Origin: Bradymonadales bacterium
GTDB taxonomy: Bacteria; Myxococcota_A; Bradymonadia; JAFGEP01
Reading direction: 5' to 3'
Length of the DNA stretch: 64,000 nt
Assembly (NCBI GenBank): GCA_016931535.1
Contig: JAFGEP010000096.1
Coordinates: 313,251 to 377,250 of the forward strand
The translations under genes and the position numbers were made by a program. The notes under the pieces were generated by a model. The model saw only the letters and a list, made by a program, of their open reading frames with translations, was not told where the DNA came from and did not search any database. Position 1 is the first letter of the stretch, and each line of letters opens with the position of its first letter. Below, one piece after another: positions 31,906-42,263 of the stretch.

Positions 31906-33641
31906 CAGAACACCTCCGGTCCACCATGACCTGGCAGGCTGGTGGCGGCCAGGTCGTCGGTTTCTCCTGGTCCTCCGCCAAACAGGCGGTTCAAACCGAA
32001 GATGTCCTCCCAGGTAATCCCCATGCCGAGATTGGCACCCAGGAAGAGATCGGAGTCGTCATGACTCAGGTCGTCGCCGATGACAAAGGAGGCCCGGAGA
32101 AACAGCGCGTCGTTCAGATACAGGCGCAGACCGGCATCCACAGACCAGATCCAGCCGCTGCGCGTGAAGCCGCCCGATTGTCCGGTCGGATCGGTTGCAT
32201 CGAACAGCTCCCAGGCTCGGCCAAACCCGCCCTGCAGATACAGAGACCATAGCTCGTTGATCAGCAGGCGCGCTCCGGGATGCAGGAATTGAACCTCCAC
32301 CCGGGTGACGCCAGATACCTCTCCCACCACCACCTGTTCATCACCCGAACCGGAAGCGCTGGGAGCCATGATCACCCGCCCGCCCTCCGGTTCCGAACCG
32401 CCTGTGCCGGCATACGCCAGGACCAGGGATAACAGACCGATCTCGAAGTATCGGGAGGAGTAGCCCAGGTTGACCTCGGCACCGAGACTGTCGAGGGGGA
32501 GGAAAAAAGAGGAGCAAGAACCGTCATCGCTGCCGGGGCAACGGATGGTGTAGGATCGTTCTCCGATCGAGCCGGAGGAGCCGGAGAAGCCGCTTTCCGA
32601 ACCGGTGTAGTGGAAGCCTCCCTGGACATAGAAGGGGCGCTCGTAGACGTAGCCCATCAGCCTTCGCCGCCGCGCCTGGGGCGACTCGCTCAGGTCGATC
32701 CGCAGGTGGGTGTCGGTTCCGGGTAGCAGGTCCACCAGCCGCTCGTCGGGGGTACAATCGACCGCCTCTAGCCTGATGGTGTGGACGCCTGGCTGCAGCC
32801 GGATGGGGCGGGTCATGTCGGCTATCGGCTGTCCGTCAACCAGCAAGACGGCTTGTGGGGTAATGGTCTGAACGAGTAGCTGGGCGTACTCGCGTTGTAG
32901 CTCGGTGTCGACCGATCGGATCTCCTCGGGTCTGATCTCCAGGGTTTGCTGGTAACCGTGATACCCCTCCAGCTCCACCCGGACGGGGTAGATTCCGACG
33001 GGAACCTGCAATCGAAGCGGTGTGAGGCCGATCTGCCGGTCATCGAGAAACACGGTGGCCTCCGCCGGGATGCTCTGGACGACCAGGGTCCCGGTGGCGC
33101 CGAGAAAGTCATTGACCAGGCGAAAGGCGGTGTCCCGCACGCCGGCTCCGGTGAACTCCAGGAGATGGGAAGCGGGGGAACCGACCTGGCTGATGGTGAG
33201 GGTCATGCGGTTGCCCTCATCGTAGACGCGCACGGTGGCGAGGATGTCGAGCCGCAGCGCCTGGGCCACCGCCTGGGGGAGATCGGGGCATGGCGCAGTT
33301 CCCGCCAGGCAGCCGGGGATCGGCATTCCGTCGCGCTGCAACGCTTCGGCCAACCCTTGAACATCGACGAGATGCTGGGAGTCGGTGGCACTGGACAACA
33401 GGTCGCCAAACAGATCGGCCACGACCTCTCGCGTGATGGCGGCATCGGGGGCGGTCTCGATCAGCCAGAGGATGGCGCGTCGCTCCTGGGCACGAGCGGG
33501 TAGGGCCAGCAGAGCGGCGAACGCCAGGAGCAGCGTAAGGGCGGCCGCGGCCCGCCAGGCCCCCGATGCACCTCGGCATCTGGGGCGATGGCCTGGGTCT
33601 GGATGGGACCGCCGAACAACGGCGGGTAGTGTCAAGCACAT
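31905..33641 (-). CDS. PEGA-domain protein with C-terminal beta-barrel-like region
   Basis: A 578-residue exported protein with an unusually long basic N-region before the signal core (33-50, cleavage near ARAQ). Residues 55-180 resemble the N-terminal domain of PEGA proteins that monitors a TolB-like activity. PEGA domain one is at about 185-250 (GTLVVQSIPAEATVFLDDRQ, GYHGYQQTLEIRP) and a second degenerate one at 255-318. From 330 the chain is strand-rich with Gly/Ser loops, barrel-like. It is translationally linked to the TPR gene downstream. PEGA domains are common in deltaproteobacteria; the function here is not known. Confidence 0.75.
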   Translation of the reverse strand: MCLTLPAVVRRSHPDPGHRPRCRGASGAWRAAAALTLLLAFAALLALPARAQERRAILWLIETAPDAAITREVVADLFGDLLSSATDSQHLVDVQGLAEALQRDGMPIPGCLAGTAPCPDLPQAVAQALRLDILATVRVYDEGNRMTLTISQVGSPASHLLEFTGAGVRDTAFRLVNDFLGATGTLVVQSIPAEATVFLDDRQIGLTPLRLQVPVGIYPVRVELEGYHGYQQTLEIRPEEIRSVDTELQREYAQLLVQTITPQAVLLVDGQPIADMTRPIRLQPGVHTIRLEAVDCTPDERLVDLLPGTDTHLRIDLSESPQARRRRLMGYVYERPFYVQGGFHYTGSESGFSGSSGSIGERSYTIRCPGSDDGSCSSFFLPLDSLGAEVNLGYSSRYFEIGLLSLVLAYAGTGGSEPEGGRVIMAPSASGSGDEQVVVGEVSGVTRVEVQFLHPGARLLINELWSLYLQGGFGRAWELFDATDPTGQSGGFTRSGWIWSVDAGLRLYLNDALFLRASFVIGDDLSHDDSDLFLGANLGMGITWEDIFGLNRLFGGGPGETDDLAATSLPGHGGPEVF

Positions 33642-33779
33642 GGGAGAACCCCCGATCAGAGCCTGCCCTGCCGCGATTTGCAGTACCAGGGCTAACCCGA
33701 GACAGGGTAGTTATATTTCATGTCGCTGGGGAGCAACAGCCCGCTGGCGAAAGGGGCATCAAGGGGCAGGCAGGTCGGG

Positions 33780-34562
33780 CTATTGGAACAGGCCACCGCG
33801 GCCGGGGTCGAAGGAGCGATCTTGCCAGCCGCTTTCATCGGCCCCTTCCCAGTTCACCTGGGTGCAGTAGGTCATGCCACCCTCCGAGTGGTTCTGCTCG
33901 AAGTACTGGGGTTCTCCCAGGATGCCGAACCCCTCGACCTCATCCTGGATCTGCCTGATGAAGGAGGCCCAAGGGTTGCGGCAGACCTTGATCCCCTGGA
34001 TGTGGGCCTCGTTCCAGAGCTGTTGGCAGCAGTTGTCCTCCCCCTCCTGCCGGGGGCAATGGTCGACATAGGTGGAACGATCCAGGCAGGATGGTCCGGT
34101 GCGGGTATCCCTCAGGTCGGCTCCGTCGAGGATGGCGCTGTCGAAGTTGGCCCCCCGGATGTCGGCTCCGACCAGGTTGGCGCCGGTGAGGTTGGCGTTG
34201 TGAAAGTCCGCCTCGGCCAGCCGGGCGCCTGCCAGGTTGGCGTTGCGGAGGTTGCTCCAGGCGAGGTTGGCCTGGTAGAGGTCGGTGCGCTCGGCGATGA
34301 CCCGTTCCAGGTTGCCCTCGTACAGTTGAGCGCGGACCATGTCGAGGCCGGAGACGTTGGCATCGACGAAGATGGCCTTGACCAGGTCCTGTCCGCGAAA
34401 CCGGTCGCCCTGGTCGCGGAGATCCTGACCGGTGAAGTCCTTGGGGCCGAACGGATTCCCGAAGAGCAAGTAGTACACGATCAGGGCACCACCTGCCAGG
34501 ATGGCCCCACCGATCGCCTTGCCCCTGGAACTGGGGCCCGATTTTGGTTGGGAAGAACTCAC
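33780..34562 (-). CDS. Membrane-anchored pentapeptide-repeat protein
   Basis: A 260-residue protein. One membrane helix near the N-terminus (about 16-35; AIGGAILAGGALIVYYLLFG) is followed by a right-handed pentapeptide-repeat helix over about 42-155, with clear A(D/N)Lxx units such as ANLTGANLVGADIRGANF. The C-terminal 100 residues form a cysteine-rich domain (six Cys) not found in plain pentapeptide proteins. Start is GTG at 34562. The repeat prism is probably extracytoplasmic, and its disulphide-capable tail fits that. Role unknown. Confidence 0.8.
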   Translation of the reverse strand: MSSSQPKSGPSSRGKAIGGAILAGGALIVYYLLFGNPFGPKDFTGQDLRDQGDRFRGQDLVKAIFVDANVSGLDMVRAQLYEGNLERVIAERTDLYQANLAWSNLRNANLAGARLAEADFHNANLTGANLVGADIRGANFDSAILDGADLRDTRTGPSCLDRSTYVDHCPRQEGEDNCCQQLWNEAHIQGIKVCRNPWASFIRQIQDEVEGFGILGEPQYFEQNHSEGGMTYCTQVNWEGADESGWQDRSFDPGRGGLFQ

Positions 34563-34641
34563 GGCATCACCTATGGGTCAATGAAATGGACTGTTCCTTA
34601 AAAGTAAGCTGCCCTCGGCATGGTGCAAGGGATGAACGGGC

Positions 34642-35835
<1,194 letters not shown>

Positions 35836-35986
35836 GGTCGATATCCTCCTTCTTGGGACGCGTTCGAATCTCTGGGTGCGGTGGGACCTCCGCCCATCTC
35901 GGTCGGGCAGCTCGAAGACGACCCCTACCAGACAGGGCGAAAAGCCGGTCTGGGCTTTAGCAGGTTTGGCGCCGCCTTTCCAGATC

Positions 35987-37138
35987 TCAGCGCACCCATT
36001 GGGGCAGTTCGGTCTGCAGGGACGCTGGCGAGGAGCTGGAAACCGATTCGGAAGCCGTGGGAGACCCCGCCAAAAGGTCCCACAGCAACAGGACGGTGCC
36101 CGAGGTCACGGCGACCGTGCCCAGAATCGTCAGGGTCACACCCCCTCCAAAGGTGTCGAATACCTCGGGACAGGTGGCTTCGTCCGCGTCGGAACAGGAC
36201 GGATCCCCGTCGATGGCCAACAGGATGGCTCCAACCACCAGGGCGGCGATGCCGGTGCCCCCGATCACACTTCCCCAGGCGGTGGTGTCCACCCCATCGA
36301 GCCAGCCACCCCGCCTTGCAGAGGGAGCCGCAGGCGTCTCCTGTCGATTGAGCCGGATGGCGATGTCCAGGTCCTGTCCGCCGGGTTCGACCTCCACCAG
36401 CTCATCGATCGGCTCATAGCCTGTGAGGGAGACCCGGAGGCGGTGGGTACCGGGAGGCACGTCGGTCCTGGCGGAGCCGGTTCCCAGAAACCGCTGGTCC
36501 AGGTAGATCTCGGCAGCTTGCGGCTCGGCGCGGATGGACAGGCTGCTGCCGATGGGGGTCGGAGCGGGTGTCGAGATCTCGGTCTCTTGAACGACGGGAG
36601 GGGTGGGGATGGTGGGCAGGGGTTCCGGAACTTGGGAGACGACCTCTTCCTCCTGGACGGTGGGAACGGCGGCGATGGCGGAACGAGCGAGCCGAGAGAG
36701 CTGGGTGGCCGCTTCCTCGACGGTGCACAGGGGGCAATCCGAGTCGCTGAAGAAGAGCCCTTCGCCGTCCGGAAGGCGATAGACGTCCACGGTGAAGGTG
36801 TAGATCCGCCCCGTCTCCGAGACCGAGAAAAGCACGGCGGCCTGTCCGCTGGTGAGCTCGGCCAGTTCGGCGGAGCAGACGGGATCGCCCGCACAGCTCA
36901 TCAGCCGGTCGGCCTGGTCACCCAAGAGCCCCCGGGTGGCCTGTTCGTTGAGCACCTGGTGGGTTCGCGGGGCGATCAGACCCTGGTAGATGGCGTTGTC
37001 AAGTTGCTCTATGACCCCTGGAGAGAGGTCGGAATCGTGTTGGGTTTGCAGGGTAATGACCCACCCCTGGGCAGACGCCTTCTCCTGCATTCCGACAAGA
37101 ACCAGGCAGATCGCCAGTGAGATGGCCTTCGCATTCAT
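35987..37138 (-). CDS. Exported PEGA-domain protein with two C-terminal membrane helices
   Basis: A 383-residue protein. Signal peptide about 1-24 ([19 protein letters not shown]). An N-terminal domain (25-165) contains paired cysteines ([24 protein letters not shown]) and the look of a TolB/CsgG-like monitoring domain. A Pro/Thr-rich linker and one PEGA domain (about 220-285; [20 protein letters not shown]) follow. Two hydrophobic helices are near 300-325 and 345-370. The in-frame ATG at the chosen start precedes the signal peptide; the open frame extends 14 codons further upstream. Family architecture is typical of myxobacterial-type genomes. Confidence 0.75.
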   Translation of the reverse strand: MNAKAISLAICLVLVGMQEKASAQGWVITLQTQHDSDLSPGVIEQLDNAIYQGLIAPRTHQVLNEQATRGLLGDQADRLMSCAGDPVCSAELAELTSGQAAVLFSVSETGRIYTFTVDVYRLPDGEGLFFSDSDCPLCTVEEAATQLSRLARSAIAAVPTVQEEEVVSQVPEPLPTIPTPPVVQETEISTPAPTPIGSSLSIRAEPQAAEIYLDQRFLGTGSARTDVPPGTHRLRVSLTGYEPIDELVEVEPGGQDLDIAIRLNRQETPAAPSARRGGWLDGVDTTAWGSVIGGTGIAALVVGAILLAIDGDPSCSDADEATCPEVFDTFGGGVTLTILGTVAVTSGTVLLLWDLLAGSPTASESVSSSSPASLQTELPQWVR

Positions 37139-37186
37139 GATGACACCCCCGAATCCTTGTGGTCTTGCGGAGAGTAGCATACCCGC

Positions 37187-38644
37187 TCAGGTGGAGTTTC
37201 GGAAAGAGCGATCGATCCGCAGCAAGCCGACCGATGCGATCAGGCGAAAAGCCAGCAGGTCGTGGTGCAGAAACCGGTAGTAGAGCTCCTCGAACTGAGC
37301 CGGCTGCTGGCGCACACTTTCCTCCAGAAAGGCATAGGCGACGGCGACCTGGTCCGCCCGGTCGGAGAATAGGGCCGTAGCTTGCAGCGGTACGGTAGCA
37401 AAATAAAGCCGAGCGCTCAATCCCTGCACCTGAGGGTCGTCCCGTTCGAGCAGCGCCGCCAGCTGAGGTTGGCAGGTCGCAATGACCGGCTGGATGGTGG
37501 CGGTCTCCCGGTAGGACCAGAGAAAACGCAAAACAGGGTAGGGATCGGGCAGGACCCGCAGGGCGGCGCAGAGTCGGTCGGCCATGCCACGGGGTTCCAG
37601 CTGGCTCAATGTCTGCCCGGCCAGCTGGACGACACCGGGATGGCCGTCGGAAAGCAGGTCGAGCAGGTTGGCGGCAGGGACACCCAGGGTGATGAGCCCG
37701 GCGATGGCGGCCTCGCGGATCTCGGGCCGGTTATGGTTCCGGAACGCCTCCAGGTGCTGGCGCAGCTCTGGTTCGGGAAGGTGAACCAGCGCCCGCAGGA
37801 CATCGGGGATCAGCTCCTGCTCGCCGCTGCGCAAGATCTCGAGCACCTCGGGCAGAACCGACTCGTCTCCGATGGTGGCCAGCGCCAGCCGAGCCCAGGT
37901 TTGTTCGGCAACAAGGCCATGGCGACTCACCCAGCGCAGATGGGGCCAGGCATTGGGCGATCCGACTCTGGCCAGCACCACCAGGGCCAGCATCCGCCTG
38001 TCGGGACTGTCGGCCAACAGGTCGGCGTGGATGGCGTCGAGCGCATCTGGCTGGCCCCCCTGGACCAGCGCCTGGACCGTGGCGGTCAGCGTCGTGGCGT
38101 CCTGGGCCTGCAATAGCTGGCGGATGCGGGCCTCAGGTAAAAGGGAGATGTCTGCCGGGTGGTCAACCAGGTGATGGAGCACCAGCTGTACACTCTCGAG
38201 GGCGGGATCGGCCAGGATGGCCTGCAGGGTCAGCTCGCGAATCCGAGGTGTCCCTTCCGCGAGCAGGAGGTCAACCAGCAGCTGGCGGGCCTGGGGCTCT
38301 CCGGAGGGGGAGATGAGGCTGTTCAGCCGGTCTTCCACCAGGGCAGGGTCCCGCTCGATCAGGGCGGCCACAGCGCTGGCGCGGACGATGGGCTGGGGAT
38401 CTTGCAGGTGGTCCTGGATGTCGCCCCAGACCTCCTGGTCGTCGGCCAAGGCGGCGATCCGGACCGCCTCGGCGCGAAGGATCGGGTCGGAGGCGTTCAG
38501 ACCAGAGCGCAGAATGGAGAGTAGCTCCTGGCGGGAGATCCGTTCCTGCCGAGGTTGACAACCGCCAACCAACAGGGCGATGGCGCACAGGAAAAAGACG
38601 GGCGCCAACCAAGACGGGTCCTGGCGTGTGCCCTTGCGACTCAT
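37187..38644 (-). CDS. HEAT-repeat lipoprotein
   Basis: A 485-residue lipoprotein. The signal peptide APVFFLCAIALLVGGC has a clear lipobox (VGG-Cys). The rest is a continuous alpha-solenoid of HEAT-like repeats (ILRAEAVRIAALADDQEVWG, PQPIVRASAVAALIERDPAL, NRPEIREAAIAGLITLGVPA). ATG 38644 overlaps the hydrolase stop (ATGA). The open frame continues upstream into the hydrolase gene and should not be used. Likely an outer- or inner-membrane-attached periplasmic scaffold. Its coupling to a lipase-like hydrolase suggests a joint task. Confidence 0.8.
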   Translation of the reverse strand: MSRKGTRQDPSWLAPVFFLCAIALLVGGCQPRQERISRQELLSILRSGLNASDPILRAEAVRIAALADDQEVWGDIQDHLQDPQPIVRASAVAALIERDPALVEDRLNSLISPSGEPQARQLLVDLLLAEGTPRIRELTLQAILADPALESVQLVLHHLVDHPADISLLPEARIRQLLQAQDATTLTATVQALVQGGQPDALDAIHADLLADSPDRRMLALVVLARVGSPNAWPHLRWVSRHGLVAEQTWARLALATIGDESVLPEVLEILRSGEQELIPDVLRALVHLPEPELRQHLEAFRNHNRPEIREAAIAGLITLGVPAANLLDLLSDGHPGVVQLAGQTLSQLEPRGMADRLCAALRVLPDPYPVLRFLWSYRETATIQPVIATCQPQLAALLERDDPQVQGLSARLYFATVPLQATALFSDRADQVAVAYAFLEESVRQQPAQFEELYYRFLHHDLLAFRLIASVGLLRIDRSFRNST

Positions 38645-39495
38645 TGACCTGCAGCCCGGTCGCCGATCCACTGGATGACCTCGGCAATGATCTCGGGTCC
38701 CTGCGATTCGTTGTAGATCTCGTGGAACAGCCCAGGATACAAGGTGATCTGCTTGTCTTCGGAGCCGAGCCGATCCACCATCTGCTGCGTACTCTCCTTG
38801 GAGACCAGCCGATCCTCCTCGGCCTGGAGCACCCGGATGGGACATCCAATTTGGGGGGCCAGCTCGAGCCCTCGAACCTGAGCCCGCTTGGTCTCCGTGT
38901 ACCATCGGGCGCTGGCCACGTGATGGATGAGGGGGTCGGTCCGATACCGTTCGACTACCTCTTTCTGGTGGGAGAGGTCGGTAGCATCGACTCCGTTGGG
39001 GAGCAAGAACCCGGGAAAGATTCGGCTCATCAGTTTGCCCAGCGTGTTTTTCCAACCCGGGATCTGAATTGCGAACCCCATGAGGGGGGAAGAAACCACG
39101 GCGCCGGCCACCTTGGGTTGCCGTTCGGCGAGGTAGAGCTCGCAGATGAGACCGCCCAACGAGTGGCCCATGAGGAAGAGGGGACAGGGGAGCTTCCGGC
39201 TGTTCACGGCTTCGAGGACGGTAGCCAGGTCATTCAGGTAGTCGTCGAAGCGCAGGATGTGACCCCGTTTGCCATCGGAACGCCCGTGTCCGCGCAGGTC
39301 GAAGTGGAACATGGCGAACCCAGCGGCGACCATCTGGTCGATCAGGGCGGTGTAGCGGCCGGAGTACTCCCCGAAACCGTGGACGAGGACCACCGCGGCT
39401 CGGGGATCCTGCGTGGGGAGGTCCGCATCAAAATAGAGGGAGATGCCACGGGTGGAGGTCAAAAAGCTGTTTCCTGGAGCCTGGTTATCGTTCAT
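38641..39495 (-). CDS. Alpha/beta hydrolase, monoacylglycerol-lipase-like
   Basis: A 284-residue cytoplasmic hydrolase of the lysophospholipase/monoglyceride-lipase (Hydrolase_4) group. VLVHGFGEYSGRY holds the oxyanion region, FDLRGHGRSDGKRG follows, the nucleophile is Ser112 in MGHSLGG, and the acid and base lie near AEEDRLVS and GLFHEIYNE at the C-terminus. It probably cleaves mono-acyl glycerol or lysophospholipid esters. AAGGAGCAG precedes its ATG. The HEAT lipoprotein gene is translationally coupled downstream. Confidence 0.88.
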   Translation of the reverse strand: MNDNQAPGNSFLTSTRGISLYFDADLPTQDPRAAVVLVHGFGEYSGRYTALIDQMVAAGFAMFHFDLRGHGRSDGKRGHILRFDDYLNDLATVLEAVNSRKLPCPLFLMGHSLGGLICELYLAERQPKVAGAVVSSPLMGFAIQIPGWKNTLGKLMSRIFPGFLLPNGVDATDLSHQKEVVERYRTDPLIHHVASARWYTETKRAQVRGLELAPQIGCPIRVLQAEEDRLVSKESTQQMVDRLGSEDKQITLYPGLFHEIYNESQGPEIIAEVIQWIGDRAAGQ

Positions 39496-39673
39496 CTCTG
39501 CTCCTTGGCAAGTCTCGGTTCCCGACGACCCGGATGCGCAATCGTGAAGCTCTTTCCTATCACGACCGGGAGCGTTTTGGATACCTGTTGCACATCATTT
39601 TGCCGCGGGTGAGGGCACCGCACCGGGAGAGAGGGGGTTGGCCGCCGCCAGGGCGATGGGTTGGTCATACCCG

Positions 39674-39701
39674 TTTACGCCTGCGGGCAGGCTGTTATGA
39701 T
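39674..39701 (+). promoter_or_regulatory. Sigma-70 promoter of the Ser/Thr kinase gene
   Basis: TTTACG (39674-39679), 16-bp spacer, TATGAT (39696-39701, five of six). It stands 57 bp before the first possible kinase start codon. GCCTGC-GGGCAGGC dyad symmetry (39679-39692) fills the spacer, so a regulator could bind there. Confidence 0.5.
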
Positions 39702-39758
39702 GGAAGTTGCTGGAATGAACTGGGGGCTTGACCGCTTCTTGGCTGTGAAAGCGCCGTC

Positions 39759-42263
39759 ATGGTTCCAGCGACGGCCGGCGGGACAGTCCATCAGGTAATG
39801 GGCTCTCGAGGGGTATCCCGGGAGTCCGTGTGCGTTCACAGGTGGCAGGCCGTGCTTTATCTGACTCCTGGTTCCAAGATCAGGGCCTTTACGCTGACCA
39901 AACTGTTGGGTAAGGGCGGAATGTCGTCCGTCTGGAAGGCTCAACATGAGGAGACCGGACAGGAGTTTGCGCTCAAGATCCTGCACGACTCGGTGATCGA
40001 CGACAAGACGGTGCGGCAGCGGTTCTTCGAGGAAGGGCTCATCCAGGCCCGCATCTCGCATCCCAACGTGGTGGCGGTCAAGGGCCGCATCGAGGAGCAC
40101 CCGATCCACGCGCTGGTCATGGAGTACGTGGACGGTCCCAGCTTGAAGACCTATGTCGAGCAGCAACCAGCGGGTCTGCACCTGACCGAGGTGAAGGCCA
40201 TCGCCACCGGGATCCTGAGCGGTCTGAACGCCGCCCACCGGCGTGGGATCATTCACCGGGACGTCAAGCCTCAAAACGTGATCCTGGCTCGCGACTACCA
40301 CACGCTGATTCCCAAGCTGACCGACTTCGGCATCGCCAAGGTGAAGTACTTGCGCTCCCACACCATCCAGGGCGCACCCCTGGGTACCCCCCATTTCATG
40401 AGCCCGGAACAGATCCGCGATAGCCACCAGGTGACCCACCTGACCGATATCTACAGCTTGGGGGTCACCCTGTACTACATGGTGACCCAGACCTATCCCT
40501 TCGACGACGAGGATTTCAACCAGCTCAACGTGCAGATCAAGATAGGCGATCACCTCCCGGCATCGTTCCACCGCCCCGGCTTGCCCGAATCCATCGACGA
40601 TCTCATCGAACAGTGCATGGCGCAAAACCCGAAGGACCGTCCACAGAACGTACGCGAAGTGCTGGAGAGAGTGCTGAGTTCTCCCTGGGTGGAGATTGCG
40701 CCGGACGAGAAGATGGCCCAAGAGACGGTCCGGCCTTCCGCACCGGTCGCGTTGCGCCAACCGGGTGTTCCACCTCGCCAGGTGACCAGGAGAGATGCGA
40801 ACCAGGCGACCGTCAGGGTCGATCAAGCATCCGTGGCAAGGGGCCAACCCGGAGCCGGCGCCGACCCATCCGGCCTGAAAAGAGCGCCGATTACCGCAGC
40901 GTCGGGCCAGGCGGTCGGAAGAGCAAGCCAAGCCGGTGTGCCCCCAAGACAGCCCCTGGTGGAGGATGAGACCACCCTCGAGATGGCGGTGCCTGCACCG
41001 ATCCTGGACCGCGATGATCTCCTGAGAGAGGAGCCGGAGGTGAGCTGGCGTGTCGAGCCGTTCCAAGGCGAGCCGGAGCCTCAGGAGGAGCTGCTCCTGG
41101 CTCGATCTGGCCGCCGCTGGCATCGGATCGGCCTGGCGCTTGTGGTGGTTCTCCTGTTCGGCTTGGGCCTGGCGGGAGCTCGGATCTACCTCGTCCAGAA
41201 GCCTGAGCGAGAGATTGTGGACTTGACGGGAAACCAGGAGACTGCCGCCGGCCCGGTCGACTCCTTGCCGGCGATGAGCCCGGAACAAGAGCTCAGCCTG
41301 GCTGAGGAGCCACCAACCCGCGAGCGGGCGATACAGCCGTCTTTGGGGCTGTCCGATCGGGCCGGCAGCGGGGAAGCGGAGAGGACGGCTCTTGGCGCGC
41401 AATCGGCTCAGGCGGTCGACGTGGGGCCGCCCACTTCCGCCAGACTTCCAGCGGCCGCTCAGGCGGTCGGTTTGGCTCCACCCGGACCAGCGGAAGCTCT
41501 GGTGGCCGGTCAACAGGAGGCCGCGCTGGCGGCGGAGTCGACCGGGACCGCACCGCCGAGCGAGCCGGCGGACGTTGCCAGCGCAGGCTCAATCGGTGCT
41601 CAGGCCGATCAGGAGGCCGGTGCGGGGGAGGTTGCTCCGGAGCGCACCATCGGTTTCGACCCGGTTGCGTCGCGCACGGTTCAGGCCGATGTCCCCACCG
41701 AATCGTCGACCGAAGCGACCAGGGTGAGTGACAGACGACGCGATGAAGAAGAGCTGGCGATACCGGTCGAAAGGCCATTCGTGCTGAGCGGACGGGAAGC
41801 GGAGCGGGCTGCCGAGCTTGCCTGGGAGCGGCGCCAGCGGGAACGACAGGCAGAACAGACCGCGCCCGCAGCCACGGGTCAACAGACCCCCGTTCCATCG
41901 ACCACAGCGGCCGAGACGGATCAGCGCCCTGCCCCTGCTGCCGGTTCGACTGCAGATGCGGCGGTGCCGGGGTCCAGGCCGCCGGAGATGCCCAGCCGGC
42001 TGACCCCCGTTCAGATCAACCGCTCCTTGCGCGCCCGTCGAGATGCATTTCGGGCCTGTTTTCAAGGGAGCGAGAGCGGACCCATCGAAATGCGCATCAC
42101 CATCCGGCCCGACGGTACCGTGAGCTATGCGACCTCTCGGACAGCGGGGGCGGATCTGACGGTGGTCCGCTGCCTGGTGCAGGAGATCACCCGCACCCGG
42201 TTCCACCAGTTCGAGGGGGGACAGATGAACACCATGCACACCTTTACCCGAGTGGGCCCCTGA
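39759..42263 (+). CDS. Transmembrane Ser/Thr protein kinase with AgmX/PglI-like C-terminal domain
   Basis: An 834-residue protein numbered from ATG 39759. The Hanks-type kinase domain (about 44-300) has GKGGMS (51-56), Lys73, HRDVKPQN (166-173), DFG (189-191) and MSPEQ, all intact. A Pro/Ala/Gln-rich linker leads to one membrane helix near 452-475 (IGLALVVVLLFGLGLAG). A long low-complexity Ala/Glu periplasmic stalk comes next. The last 85 residues (RARRDAFRACFQG, IRPDGTVSYATS, VVRCLVQEITRTRFHQF) match the AgmX/PglI C-terminal domain, with two Cys able to bond. The true start may be GTG 39852, just before the kinase domain. Its 3' end overlaps the convergent histidine kinase gene by 20 bp. Confidence 0.88.
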   Translation: MVPATAGGTVHQVMGSRGVSRESVCVHRWQAVLYLTPGSKIRAFTLTKLLGKGGMSSVWKAQHEETGQEFALKILHDSVIDDKTVRQRFFEEGLIQARISHPNVVAVKGRIEEHPIHALVMEYVDGPSLKTYVEQQPAGLHLTEVKAIATGILSGLNAAHRRGIIHRDVKPQNVILARDYHTLIPKLTDFGIAKVKYLRSHTIQGAPLGTPHFMSPEQIRDSHQVTHLTDIYSLGVTLYYMVTQTYPFDDEDFNQLNVQIKIGDHLPASFHRPGLPESIDDLIEQCMAQNPKDRPQNVREVLERVLSSPWVEIAPDEKMAQETVRPSAPVALRQPGVPPRQVTRRDANQATVRVDQASVARGQPGAGADPSGLKRAPITAASGQAVGRASQAGVPPRQPLVEDETTLEMAVPAPILDRDDLLREEPEVSWRVEPFQGEPEPQEELLLARSGRRWHRIGLALVVVLLFGLGLAGARIYLVQKPEREIVDLTGNQETAAGPVDSLPAMSPEQELSLAEEPPTRERAIQPSLGLSDRAGSGEAERTALGAQSAQAVDVGPPTSARLPAAAQAVGLAPPGPAEALVAGQQEAALAAESTGTAPPSEPADVASAGSIGAQADQEAGAGEVAPERTIGFDPVASRTVQADVPTESSTEATRVSDRRRDEEELAIPVERPFVLSGREAERAAELAWERRQRERQAEQTAPAATGQQTPVPSTTAAETDQRPAPAAGSTADAAVPGSRPPEMPSRLTPVQINRSLRARRDAFRACFQGSESGPIEMRITIRPDGTVSYATSRTAGADLTVVRCLVQEITRTRFHQFEGGQMNTMHTFTRVGP

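Noticed and set aside
37187..39055. Extended 622-codon version of the HEAT lipoprotein
   Set aside because: The first 137 codons overlap the hydrolase gene in another frame and have no family resemblance. The lipobox signal begins at the ATG at 38644.
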